From Clostridiales bacterium CCNA10 (GTDB lineage: Bacteria; Bacillota; Clostridia; Oscillospirales; Oscillospiraceae), in NCBI GenBank assembly GCA_003573975.1, contig AP018533.1, forward strand, positions 868,001-932,000: a stretch of DNA of 64,000 nt, written 5' to 3'. Below, piece after piece: positions 34,282 through 41,132 of the stretch. The notes beneath the pieces are model-generated. The model worked only from the letters and a program-made list of their open reading frames with translations. It ran no database searches and was not told where the DNA came from. Every line of letters starts with the position of its first letter. The first letter of the stretch is position 1. The translations under genes were made by a program, and so were the position numbers.

Positions 34282-35175
34282 ATGAAACGGTTCGACACCT
34301 TCGGCGCGTATATGTTCGACCTTCTCTTTGCCCCGTTGAAACGAGGGAAGCGGGCGGCGAATCAGTTCTTCATCTTCTTCAAGGTCATCGGACGCATTTT
34401 CGACGGCATGAAGAAGGACGCCTTCCGGCTTCGGGATGAGCTCAATGTCGCGACCGCGAGCCCGGTCATGCTTCCGGTACACGGACAGGATCGGGACATG
34501 CCGAGGCTTGAGGGCGAGAGCATTGAAAACTATCGGGCCCGCCTATCCATGAAGGGGATCATCTCTGAATGGGGCGGAACAAAGAGCGGCATCCTCTATG
34601 CGTTGACCTCTCTCGGATACGAGCAGAGCACGATCGAGCCGTTCTCCTATCAAGACCCCGAGAGGTGGGCCGAGTTCATCGTATTCCTCAAGGGCTCGAA
34701 GCAAAGCGGCGTCAACAACCTCGCAGTCATTGACGCCGAGGTTCGGAAGGTCAAGGAAGGCAGCTCAAAACCTGCATACGGAGCGGAGTCCGGGGGAGGC
34801 ATTGAGATCCACTCGAAGACCTTTTCCGGCTTCTCGAGGTATCCACGTTGCGGGGAAATTGTTTGCGGCGTCTGGCCCCGGGTGGTCAGTGTCGGGCACC
34901 TTCTGGCGTCCGAAGTTCACGCGAGCAGCTCTCCGGGCTCCGGTGAGGTCGAGTTCCCGAAGGTGGGAACGATCGCGGCCTCCGAAAAGTTCTATCAACC
35001 GTGCGCCTTTGTTATGTATGAGGGCCTCTCCTCTAATATGGAGGTGGGCTCGAAGGCAAGCACCGGCGCGAAGATCTACCCCGTTTGTTCTCCGGTGCTT
35101 CGCTGCTCCGGGGTGACATTTATGACGGAAGGAGGAGAAAACCATGCCGAAGACAATCACATCGGTCGGGATTGA
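34282..35175 (+). CDS. Tail/baseplate protein, Mu gp48-like with C-terminal extension
   Basis: 297 aa. Residues about 1-170 resemble the DUF2313/gp48 family (GKRAANQFFIFFKVIGRIFD, ESIENYRARLSMKGIISEWG, GTKSGILYALTSLGYEQST). Residues 175-297 are a Ser/Gly/Val-rich beta region not usual for gp48 and may be a fibre-attachment domain. It overlaps the next gene by 32 bp. Confidence 0.75.
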   Translation: MKRFDTFGAYMFDLLFAPLKRGKRAANQFFIFFKVIGRIFDGMKKDAFRLRDELNVATASPVMLPVHGQDRDMPRLEGESIENYRARLSMKGIISEWGGTKSGILYALTSLGYEQSTIEPFSYQDPERWAEFIVFLKGSKQSGVNNLAVIDAEVRKVKEGSSKPAYGAESGGGIEIHSKTFSGFSRYPRCGEIVCGVWPRVVSVGHLLASEVHASSSPGSGEVEFPKVGTIAASEKFYQPCAFVMYEGLSSNMEVGSKASTGAKIYPVCSPVLRCSGVTFMTEGGENHAEDNHIGRD

Positions 35176-35473
35176 GAAAATCGGGCGGCGCTTCGCCGAC
35201 TCGATTGACCACGCGGCCTATACGCTGAACGGAGCGCCGAAGACGGTCGAGCCGTTCCGCAAGCTCGTCACGGCGGACACCGTGAAGATCTATATCTATT
35301 TCGACGACACCGTCACCGGAAACGTGGCGAACGTGCAGCTCGTAGACACGGACGGAGACATCGTCGCACAGTCCGACCGGGAGTTCGAGAAACCGCCGAG
35401 CAAGGGTCTTTATGTGGCCTTCAAATACACCATCATTGAAAAAGAAACGGAGGTACAGATCGAAAGTGAATAG
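35144..35473 (+). CDS. Phage tail-region protein, unknown
   Basis: 109 aa, beta-rich (TADTVKIYIYFDDTVTGNVA, NVQLVDTDGDIVAQSDREFE, KGLYVAFKYTIIEKETEVQI). GGAGGA precedes the ATG. Strand-rich composition and position between baseplate and DGR suggest a fibre or fibre-connector subunit. No family was recognised. Confidence 0.65.
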   Translation: MPKTITSVGIEKIGRRFADSIDHAAYTLNGAPKTVEPFRKLVTADTVKIYIYFDDTVTGNVANVQLVDTDGDIVAQSDREFEKPPSKGLYVAFKYTIIEKETEVQIESE

Positions 35474-35777
35474 CTATCAAAAAATCGGATGGCTCGACCA
35501 CGTCGAAGATGTCGAGACGGGCGAGGTCATCCAGGAAGGAACGCCGGTTAGTCAGACGAACATGAACCACATGGACGACGGCATCTTCGAGAACCGCGAA
35601 GCCGTCATTCTCCACGAGGCCCAGATCGCCGACGCGCAGAAAGAGATCAAAGTGCTGAAAGACGCCACCCTCAACAACATGACGAACAACGTCTTTCTCA
35701 TCAATTTTGACTCCGTGAACTCCGTCGCGATCACCTCCGGCATCTATGACCCCGTGGCGAGAAAGCTCTATGTATAG
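35466..35777 (+). CDS. Phage tail-region protein, coiled coil
   Basis: 103 aa from GTG at 35466 with GGAGGT upstream. NSYQKIGWLDHVEDVETGEV then EGTPVSQTNMNHMDDGIFEN resembles the N-terminal part of many tail-tip proteins, followed by a heptad-like helix (EAVILHEAQIADAQKEIKVL) and a short end. Perhaps a trimeric fibre stub. It overlaps both neighbours by 8 bp. Confidence 0.65.
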   Translation: MNSYQKIGWLDHVEDVETGEVIQEGTPVSQTNMNHMDDGIFENREAVILHEAQIADAQKEIKVLKDATLNNMTNNVFLINFDSVNSVAITSGIYDPVARKLYV

Positions 35778-36084
35778 GGTCGCTTGCACCCTCAAAGAAA
35801 CAAGCTGCATACTCGGGAACTTTTTCGGCGAGCTTTGCCCGGTATGTGAAAGGTGTCGAGAACTCTCGGACAACGAGCTCGTCCTTATGACCGCGAGCGG
35901 TCTCACTCTCGAAGGGAAGGACGTCCTTGTTATTGAGGGACACAGCTCCATCACAGGGGAGCCCGCAAAGGTAAAGCTCACCGACTACGGCTTCGAGTTC
36001 TTCGGGGACATCACCGAGATCGCCCGCATTAGAAATGCGAGGTGCTGCTACATTGGAACCGTCAATACTTCAAAAGAAGGCTGA
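35770..36084 (+). CDS. Cysteine-rich phage protein upstream of avd
   Basis: 104 aa from ATG 35770. The cysteines (ACTLKETSCILGNFFGELCP, VCERCRELSD, and RNARCCYIG at the end) give CxxCxxC at residues about 23-29, suggesting metal binding. A central beta stretch reads LVLMTASGLTLEGKDVLVIE. It overlaps avd, so it shares the DGR transcript. Function unknown. Confidence 0.6.
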   Translation: MYRVACTLKETSCILGNFFGELCPVCERCRELSDNELVLMTASGLTLEGKDVLVIEGHSSITGEPAKVKLTDYGFEFFGDITEIARIRNARCCYIGTVNTSKEG

Positions 36085-36406
36085 AATCCTACTCGAACGG
36101 GATGTCTACCCCTTGCTCAAGAACTTCCCCCAGGCCGAAAAGTTTAGTTTGTCGCAGGAGATCAAGCAATCATGCTTCCGGCTGATCCGCGCGGCGGTCA
36201 TGGCGAACAACCTCACCGTCGTCAAGAAGCGGCTCGAATGGCTGGACGAGGCGGACGCCGAGAAGACGCTCCTCCTCGTGCTGTTTGGAGTCGCCCGGAC
36301 GCAGAAGTACATCACCGAGAAGAAAGTCCACGAGCTGCAAACGAAACTCAACGAGCTGGGGCGCATTATTGGAGGCTTGCAAAAGCACTTCATCAACAAC
36401 CGATAA
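36053..36406 (+). CDS. avd: DGR accessory variability determinant (Avd)
   Basis: 117 aa from TTG at 36053, with GAGGTG 8 nt upstream; an ATG at 36035 lacks a ribosome site. The four helices (ILQKKAEILLERDVYPLLKN, FSLSQEIKQSCFRLIRAAVM, LTVVKKRLEWLDEADAEKTL, HELQTKLNELGRIIGGLQKH) are those of the bAvd/four-helix-bundle family, basic on one face. Avd forms a pentamer that binds the reverse transcriptase and template RNA and is needed for cDNA synthesis. It is followed by the TR after 37 bp. Confidence 0.88.
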   Translation: MEPSILQKKAEILLERDVYPLLKNFPQAEKFSLSQEIKQSCFRLIRAAVMANNLTVVKKRLEWLDEADAEKTLLLVLFGVARTQKYITEKKVHELQTKLNELGRIIGGLQKHFINNR

Positions 36407-36758
36407 AAAAGTAAACCGCACCTACTTAGGGTTATCTCTGTATGGCGTCGAACCGCGCGAACCGTGGGTACAATTCGGCCCGCAACTGGAATTGGAACGA
36501 CTCGTCCAATCGGAACGCGAACCTCGGTTTCCGCCCCGCCTTGTAGGTTATTACGTCATTCGCGGCTACGGCTTCGAGTGCGTGTCCTTGTTATACTTCA
36601 AGGGAGAGGTAATCCTTCGCCTTGTCTCTGACGGCGCAAAAACAGTGACGAACCTCCGGCCCGCCCTCTCGTATTGGGAGGCCGGGGCAAGTCTACAATG
36701 TGGGTATAAACCCGCGTCATAGGTGCCAAGCCGTTTCTGAAAAGGAAAGGATGCCACG
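36407..36758 (+). ncRNA. DGR template RNA region (TR plus spacer)
   Basis: The avd-RT gap of 352 bp has no credible gene and carries the 95-bp TR at 36444-36538 and a 220-bp spacer. In studied DGRs the TR is transcribed as part of an RNA whose flanking parts, especially the spacer toward the reverse transcriptase, are needed for priming and for Avd-RT binding. Only the TR can be proved from sequence; RNA limits are a guess. Confidence 0.75.
36444..36538 (+). repeat. DGR template repeat (TR)
   Basis: 95 bp, 20 adenines, many in AAC or AAT codons if read in the VR frame. Pairs with the VR at 38472-38566: 13 mismatches, all at TR adenines (8 isolated or paired in AAC/AAT, also TAC and GAC), none at the other 75 bases. 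The last 17 bases, CTCGGTTTCCGCCCCG and one before, are identical and GC-rich, as for an IMH-like end. Confidence 0.97.
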
Positions 36759-37982
36759 ATGACGAAATTCCCCTTATTTATTAAAACCGCGCAGAACATT
36801 AAACACCCGCCGATCCCACCGATCATGCCACTTGCCACCTATGAGGAGGCGGTCGGCTACGAGAGGATAAAGGTCGGCTACAAGCAAGCCCTAAGAGGGC
36901 AAAGAAAGTACACCCGGGAGGCCGTCAAGTACGATCTTTTCCGGGAGAAGAACAACGTCGACCTCTGGCGCGAGCTCAAGAGCTCAAAGTACACGCCGGG
37001 CCCGTATCACTTCACCGTCATCACGGAGCCAAAACGGAGAGACCTCTCCATCCCGAAGCTCCGCGACAAGGTGGTGCAGCTCGTCATCCACGAGGAGCTG
37101 CAAAACATGTTCCGGCCCGTGTTCATCAATGGCTCGTTTGCTTGCCAGTACGGGAGGGGCCCGATCCGCGCCGCCTTCAAAGTGCAGCACGACATGAGGG
37201 TCGCCCGTATGAAATGGGGCGACGACGTGGCCGTCATCAAGATCGACGCCCGGAAGTTCTTCTATTCCATCGACCGCGACCTGCTCAAGAAAATCCTTGC
37301 GAAGCGGTTCAAGAAGCTCAAGAAGAAGCGCCCCGACATGTACGGGGATCTCCTTCGGTTTTACCGGCTTCTTTGCAAAGTGATTGACAGCTCACCGGAA
37401 GGCGAGAGAGGCATCCCACTCGGGAATGTCAGCTCCCAGGACTTCGCGAACATCTACCTCAACGAGCTCGATCAATTTTGCGTCCGCTTCCTCGGCGCGA
37501 AGCTCTATACCCGGTACATGGACGACATTGTCATTATTGCACCGAGCAAGGAGATCGCCCGGGAGTGGCTGGCGAAGATCAAGGAGTTCCTCCGCGTGAG
37601 GTTACACCTTGACACCAACAAAAAGACAAAGGTTTTCTATATGCGGCAGGGCGTGAACGCCTACGGCTTCAAAATCAAGGCCACCCATTTAATGCTCCGC
37701 ACCGAGTCCAAGCGACGGGAGAAGCGGCGTATTAAAGCGATGGTTCGGAAGTTGAGGGAAGGCAAGATCACGCGGGCGGCGGTCGTCCAGGCGGTCAACT
37801 CGTGGCTCGGGTTCGCTCGGTGGGCCAGCGCCTACAACCTCGCGAAGAAGATATTCGCGCCCTACCGCTTCATTAAAACGGAAGGAGCGATCCCTTATGG
37901 CGCAATATCTCGGAACCGTCAAGCTCGGCGGCTTCTACAACAACGGCGCAATCCTCAAGCGGCCCACAAGGCCGTGGCGTAA
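36759..37982 (+). CDS. DGR reverse transcriptase
   Basis: 407 aa. RT motifs in order: SIPKLRDKVVQLVIHEEL (RT1-2), VAVIKIDARKFFYSID (RT3, D163), GIPLGNVSSQDFANIYLNEL (RT4, 218-237, the DGR-type LGxxxSQ in place of the QG of retrovirus/group II enzymes), YMDD (253-256) and a thumb with YGFKIK. It lacks maturase and endonuclease domains, as DGR enzymes do. It makes adenine-mutagenised cDNA from TR RNA with Avd. A ribosome site AAAGGAAAGGA precedes the ATG. The last 86 bases overlap the target gene. Confidence 0.96.
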   Translation: MTKFPLFIKTAQNIKHPPIPPIMPLATYEEAVGYERIKVGYKQALRGQRKYTREAVKYDLFREKNNVDLWRELKSSKYTPGPYHFTVITEPKRRDLSIPKLRDKVVQLVIHEELQNMFRPVFINGSFACQYGRGPIRAAFKVQHDMRVARMKWGDDVAVIKIDARKFFYSIDRDLLKKILAKRFKKLKKKRPDMYGDLLRFYRLLCKVIDSSPEGERGIPLGNVSSQDFANIYLNELDQFCVRFLGAKLYTRYMDDIVIIAPSKEIAREWLAKIKEFLRVRLHLDTNKKTKVFYMRQGVNAYGFKIKATHLMLRTESKRREKRRIKAMVRKLREGKITRAAVVQAVNSWLGFARWASAYNLAKKIFAPYRFIKTEGAIPYGAISRNRQARRLLQQRRNPQAAHKAVA

Positions 37983-39753
37983 TGATACGACACCGTCCGG
38001 CGCGTCTGCTGCTGGCGACATCCCCTCGATGTCCGGCAGCATGGCGAACTATACCTTCGGGGACACCCCCAGCGCAGACGCGAACAAGCTCCAATGGGTC
38101 AAGATCAAGGACGGAGACAAGACCCTGCTCATTTGCGACCGCGTCATCCTGGTCAATGTCTCGTGGGACGACTTGAACGGGCAGGGCTACGTCACCGGCA
38201 AGACCGTCACCATTGACGGGGCAAAATACAAGTGCCGCCTCCTCACTGGCGGCAGCAACTACCGGAACGGAGACACTTATGCGGGCGGAACTCCTACCAA
38301 TAACGAATGGGACAGGTTCATCACCCGCGAGGAAGTCATCTCCGGCCTCCCTGCTCCGGTCTCCTCCGACCTGGACAGCAACACCAACGCGACCGACCTA
38401 AACAGCGCACACAACAAGTTTTGGAACTGGTACTATGTGTATTCCTGGTGCCAAGAGACCTACACGGGAGGGGCGTCGAGCCGCGCGTCCCGTGGGTGCA
38501 ATTCGGCCCGCTTCTGGGGTTGGAACGTCTCGTCCTATCGGGGCGCGGACCTCGGTTTCCGCCCCGTCCTTGAAATTCTGAACACTGACCCTCTGATCTC
38601 TGACAGTGACCGCAATCTCGGAGATAAGAACCAGAACTTCACGATCGAGTACACGGTCGACGACGCCGACTCCGGCGACGTCCTCGCGGCGACGGAGTCG
38701 ATTGATGGGCGAACGACGAAGTCGTTCGCCCCGACGCGAAAAGCAAAAAACACCATCTCGATCAACATCCGAGAGCACTCCCTCGGGAGCCACACGGTCA
38801 AGGTCGTCGTAACGGACGGCCAGGGCGGCACCGCTACCCGGACATGGACATTCACCCGAGTCAACTCCGCCCCGACCATTTCCGGCTCGGACACCAACCT
38901 CGGAGACAAGAACGTCGGCTTCACCTACAACTACACCGTCGACGACGCGGACGGCGACGAAGTCACGGTCGTCGAAAAGCTGAACGACGAGGTTCTTCGC
39001 ACCGTCAACAATGCCCCCAAGGGCGAGCAGCTCTCCGTCTCTATCACTTCGGAAAAGCTCTACGCCCTGGGCCTCAATACGGTCAACAATCTCGTCATCT
39101 CGGCCAGCGACGGCCAGGGCGGCACGACCTACCGCCGCCTCACCTTCAAGCGGACGAACTCGGCCCCGGCTATCTCTGGACAGGACGAAGATCTCGGCCA
39201 GCAGACGGGCAGCTTCGCCGAGAAGTACACCGTCACCGACGTCGAGGGCGACAACGTGGTCGTCACCGAGTTCATCGACGACAAGCAGATCCGCAGCTAT
39301 CAAGCGACACTCGGCCAGGAGGAGACGATCGAGCTCTCCCGCGAGAATTGGCTCACCCTCACGAACGGGGCGCACCAGCTCCGCGTCGAGGCCGTGGACG
39401 GCAACTTCGCGACGAGCGTGAGGGTTTGGAACTTCTCCAAGAAGGAGACGGTCATCGCCTTCCAGTTCGCCAAGCCGGAGGAAACCGACGCCCGGGCGAC
39501 GAAGATCCTCATCACTCCCACATGGCACATTGAAGGATCGGTCGCTAAGGTCGAGGCGTGCAACAACGCCTTCGACGACTCCCCGGCCTGGGAGGACATC
39601 ACGGCGCAGGTCGCAATCAATCGAGTCTACAATTTCCTCAACGAGTCCAAAACCGCCGAAAAGTGGGGCGTGGATGTCCGCTTCACCATCACGAAGAACG
39701 AGGGCTATGAGGAGGAGGTCTCGATCTCTGGGTTTGGAGGTGCTTACGAATGA
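37897..39753 (+). CDS. DGR target protein: variable C-type-lectin-like domain plus Ig-like repeats
   Basis: 618 aa, GGAAGGAG before the ATG, starting inside the reverse transcriptase gene. Residues 1-225 make a lectin-like (formylglycine/CLec) domain: NKFWNWYYVYSWCQETYTGG, then the VR-coded residues about 192-223 ending LGFRP. Variable sites differing from the TR are 195, 198, 201, 206, 208, 211, 214, 216 and 218. Residues about 235-515 hold three similar beta-sandwich repeats, each opening with ISxSDxNLGD-like sequence and including DDADGDEV, ending with a fourth beta domain to 618. It is most likely the receptor-binding tail protein. VR is internal, not at the usual C-terminus. Confidence 0.93.
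   Translation: MAQYLGTVKLGGFYNNGAILKRPTRPWRNDTTPSGASAAGDIPSMSGSMANYTFGDTPSADANKLQWVKIKDGDKTLLICDRVILVNVSWDDLNGQGYVTGKTVTIDGAKYKCRLLTGGSNYRNGDTYAGGTPTNNEWDRFITREEVISGLPAPVSSDLDSNTNATDLNSAHNKFWNWYYVYSWCQETYTGGASSRASRGCNSARFWGWNVSSYRGADLGFRPVLEILNTDPLISDSDRNLGDKNQNFTIEYTVDDADSGDVLAATESIDGRTTKSFAPTRKAKNTISINIREHSLGSHTVKVVVTDGQGGTATRTWTFTRVNSAPTISGSDTNLGDKNVGFTYNYTVDDADGDEVTVVEKLNDEVLRTVNNAPKGEQLSVSITSEKLYALGLNTVNNLVISASDGQGGTTYRRLTFKRTNSAPAISGQDEDLGQQTGSFAEKYTVTDVEGDNVVVTEFIDDKQIRSYQATLGQEETIELSRENWLTLTNGAHQLRVEAVDGNFATSVRVWNFSKKETVIAFQFAKPEETDARATKILITPTWHIEGSVAKVEACNNAFDDSPAWEDITAQVAINRVYNFLNESKTAEKWGVDVRFTITKNEGYEEEVSISGFGGAYE
38472..38566 (+). repeat. DGR variable repeat (VR)
   Basis: 95-bp near-copy of the TR in the target gene, same orientation, starting GGCGTCGAG and ending TTTCCGCCCCG. 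Changes at TR adenines: 7 to G, 5 to T, 1 to C. All 13 lie in nine codons, all non-synonymous (N to S, S, F, G, Y, G, D; Y to C; D to V). VR is the only diverged copy seen in the window. Confidence 0.97.
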
Positions 39754-40277
39754 TGCAGTATTTGACACCCAAAGCGTCCATCAAGGACATCAACGAAGCG
39801 GCGTTGCGTAGCAGCTCCGCCCAGGCGGTCGCCGAGATCATGTTCGTCAAGATGGCCCAGGAGCAGCAGCTCGACGACACCACCGTCGCGGAGTTCCCCG
39901 AGCTCTTTGTCCAGTGGGACGAGAATTGGAGGGGGAAGGCGGGCGACATTGTTCGGGATGAGGGGCAGCTCTACCGCTCCATCCACGACGTCACCGACGC
40001 CGGGCAGAACCGGAAACCCTCGGAGAACCCTTCCGTGTGGACACGGATCGGGAACCCCCTCGAGGAGTTCCCCGAGTGGATACAACCCCTCGGAGCGCAT
40101 GACGCATACAGCAAGGGCGCGAAGGTATCGCACAACGGCAAGAAGTGGACGTCCGACTCTGACGGCAACGTGTGGGAGCCTGGGGTCTACGGGTGGACGG
40201 AGTACGTCGAGCCCGCAGCGGCCAGTGAAGCCGCCCAGGAGCCCGCAGGAGACCCGGACGGAGAGCCGGGAGAGTAA
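39750..40277 (+). CDS. Phage protein with carbohydrate-binding-like C-terminus
   Basis: 175 aa, overlapping the target stop (ATGATG). Residues 1-60 are helical. Residues about 70-155 contain two short aromatic modules (GQLYRSIHDVTDAGQNRKPS, then DAYSKGAKVSHNGKKWTSDS and VYGWTEYVE), typical of CBM5/12-like chitin-binding modules often placed at phage tail tips. The end is Ala/Glu/Pro-rich. Possibly a fibre partner or chaperone for the DGR target. Confidence 0.72.
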   Translation: MMQYLTPKASIKDINEAALRSSSAQAVAEIMFVKMAQEQQLDDTTVAEFPELFVQWDENWRGKAGDIVRDEGQLYRSIHDVTDAGQNRKPSENPSVWTRIGNPLEEFPEWIQPLGAHDAYSKGAKVSHNGKKWTSDSDGNVWEPGVYGWTEYVEPAAASEAAQEPAGDPDGEPGE

Positions 40278-40303
40278 CTTCACCAGGAGGGCGAAAAGGC
40301 AAA

Positions 40304-40405
40304 GAGAGGGGCGGCAAAAGCCGCCCCTCTCGGAGTCTAAAAAGCCCGCCCTCTTGCGTGGGTCGCCCCGCCGTTTTTGGGGCGGCTGACGCAAGCGAGC
40401 GGGCC
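40304..40405. other. Two GC-rich hairpins at prophage right end
   Basis: GAGAGGGGCGGC with its complement GCCGCCCCTCTC (40304-40331, four-base loop), then a second larger hairpin at about 40345-40402 built from GCCCGC, CTTGCGT and GCCCCGCC with matching complements and a GTTTTT loop. Neither has a T-run, so they may block readthrough by structure or shape the late mRNA 3' end. Confidence 0.6.
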
Positions 40406-40413
40406 TCGGAAAT

Positions 40414-40482
40414 GTTTCTAAGAACAGGCGCTTTTTTCTCAAGTATCCTGTCCGAGTTTCTCAAAAATCTTGTCGCGCTACA
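40414..40482. promoter_or_regulatory. Prophage right end: transposase-binding-like sites
   Basis: Read inward from the TACA right terminus (complement strand), TTTGAGAAAC at offsets 18-27, CTTGAGAAAA at 41-49 and TTAGAAAC at 62-69 recur at about 22-bp steps, the spacing of Mu A sites. The first matches the outermost left-end site. Confidence 0.78.
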
Positions 40483-40487
40483 ATTAT
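40483..40487. repeat. Target-site duplication, right copy (ATTAT)
   Basis: ATTAT immediately after the right terminus, identical to 4424-4428. Confidence 0.95.
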
Positions 40488-40535
40488 ATCACGTTTTTCT
40501 CCGTCCTCCCATAGAAATATGAAAAAATTCTATGG
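40483..40535 (-). promoter_or_regulatory. Displaced promoter and dyad of the two-component operon
   Basis: On the minus strand TGATATAAT (extended -10) lies at 40483-40491. With the prophage removed it would read directly into the kinase gene, about 33 bp before its ATG. Upstream is a dyad CCATAGAA and TTCTATGG (40509-40535, 11-bp spacer), probably a regulator site. The prophage now separates these from the kinase gene. Confidence 0.65.
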
Positions 40536-40558
40536 ATGCCGCTGAAAAAAGGGTAAGA

Positions 40559-40594
40559 CAAGGCCGGGGCCTCCGTGAAAGCCCCGGCCTTTTG
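40559..40594. terminator. Rho-independent terminator
   Basis: AAGGCCGGGGCCT and AGCCCCGGCCTT form a strong stem with a six-base loop and T-run remnants. It lies just downstream of the small minus-strand gene ending at 40618 and can work both ways. Confidence 0.85.
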
Positions 40595-40617
40595 CATGGT
40601 CTCCTGTCTTTTATTCT

Positions 40618-40899
40618 TTATAAAAACAGCCAGGCGCACCAGACGCCGGAGGCCAGCAGGGCCCCCGCCGCCCCCCAGAAGGGACCGGCCAGCCCGGCGA
40701 ACCGGCCCAGCCTCCGGTCCCAGGCCCGGCTCCCTTTCAAATATCCGTCCGCCGCCTGCCTGGCCTGGCGGAGCACCTGGTCGGCGCTGACCCCCTCCCG
40801 GGCCAGCGCCTCCTCCTTCACGATGAAGATCGCCTCTTCAAACAGCTTTGGGTCGGGGGATTTGACCAGGATGACCTGGCGGGTGATGCCCTTTACCAT
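40618..40899 (-). CDS. Conserved small membrane-anchored protein, unknown
   Basis: 93 aa from ATG at 40899 (AAAGGA upstream). MVKGITRQVILVKSPDPKLF is a strand-helix start, then EEAIFIVKEEALAREGVSAD and a C-terminal hydrophobic helix (FAGLAGPFWGAAGALLASGV). It seems familiar from gut Clostridia as a short conserved hypothetical, but the function is not known. A longer start at 40944 exists without a ribosome site. Confidence 0.7.
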   Translation of the reverse strand: MVKGITRQVILVKSPDPKLFEEAIFIVKEEALAREGVSADQVLRQARQAADGYLKGSRAWDRRLGRFAGLAGPFWGAAGALLASGVWCAWLFL

Positions 40900-41132
40900 G
40901 TATGTCACGTCCTTTCTAGGAGCTGCGGCGCGCCCTGCTCCCATGATCTGCTGTTATTCTGTCCCGCCTGTCCCCGGGATATTCCAGCTTTTCCCCTGTG
41001 CCGGGCCGGAGGAGGAAAAGAGGCCGGGGCGGCCTGGACTCCTCTTGTCCTTATGGTCAAACTGTGATACAATATCCCGGTTCCCAGGCGGCGGACGCCC
41101 GGGACCAGATCGGAAGCAAAGAGGAATATGCT

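Larger units (their letters stand above)
4429..40482 (+). mobile_element. Complete Mu-like transposable prophage carrying a diversity-generating retroelement
   Basis: A 36,054-bp element. The termini are TGTACGGAGACAACG at the left and the complement of TGTAGCGCGACAAGA at the right; the first 31 bases of the two ends agree at 24 positions. The element is bounded by the 5-bp ATTAT duplication. Content follows phage Mu: repressor, MuA/MuB transposition genes, Gam, GemA, Mor-like activator, lysis genes, small and large terminase, portal, F-like head protein, protease/scaffold, major head protein, contractile tail and baseplate. Phage genes prefer CTC and GTC codons where the flanking host genes use CTG and GTG, which supports acquisition. 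No truncated structural gene was seen, so it may be inducible. Confidence 0.96.

Noticed and set aside
36285..36722. Open frame of about 145 codons across the TR
   Set aside because: It starts inside avd, is out of the VR reading register over the TR, and has no ribosome site. The TR acts as RNA template, not as a gene.
38583..38608. CACTG/CAGTG inverted repeat downstream of VR as the DGR target-recognition hairpin
   Set aside because: Only five pairs with a 16-base loop; too weak to claim, though known DGRs can have a hairpin at this place.
40998..41132. Longer N-terminus for MnmG
   Set aside because: The extension is low-complexity, includes no family sequence, and the ATG at 41133 has AGAGGAA and fits the known family start.
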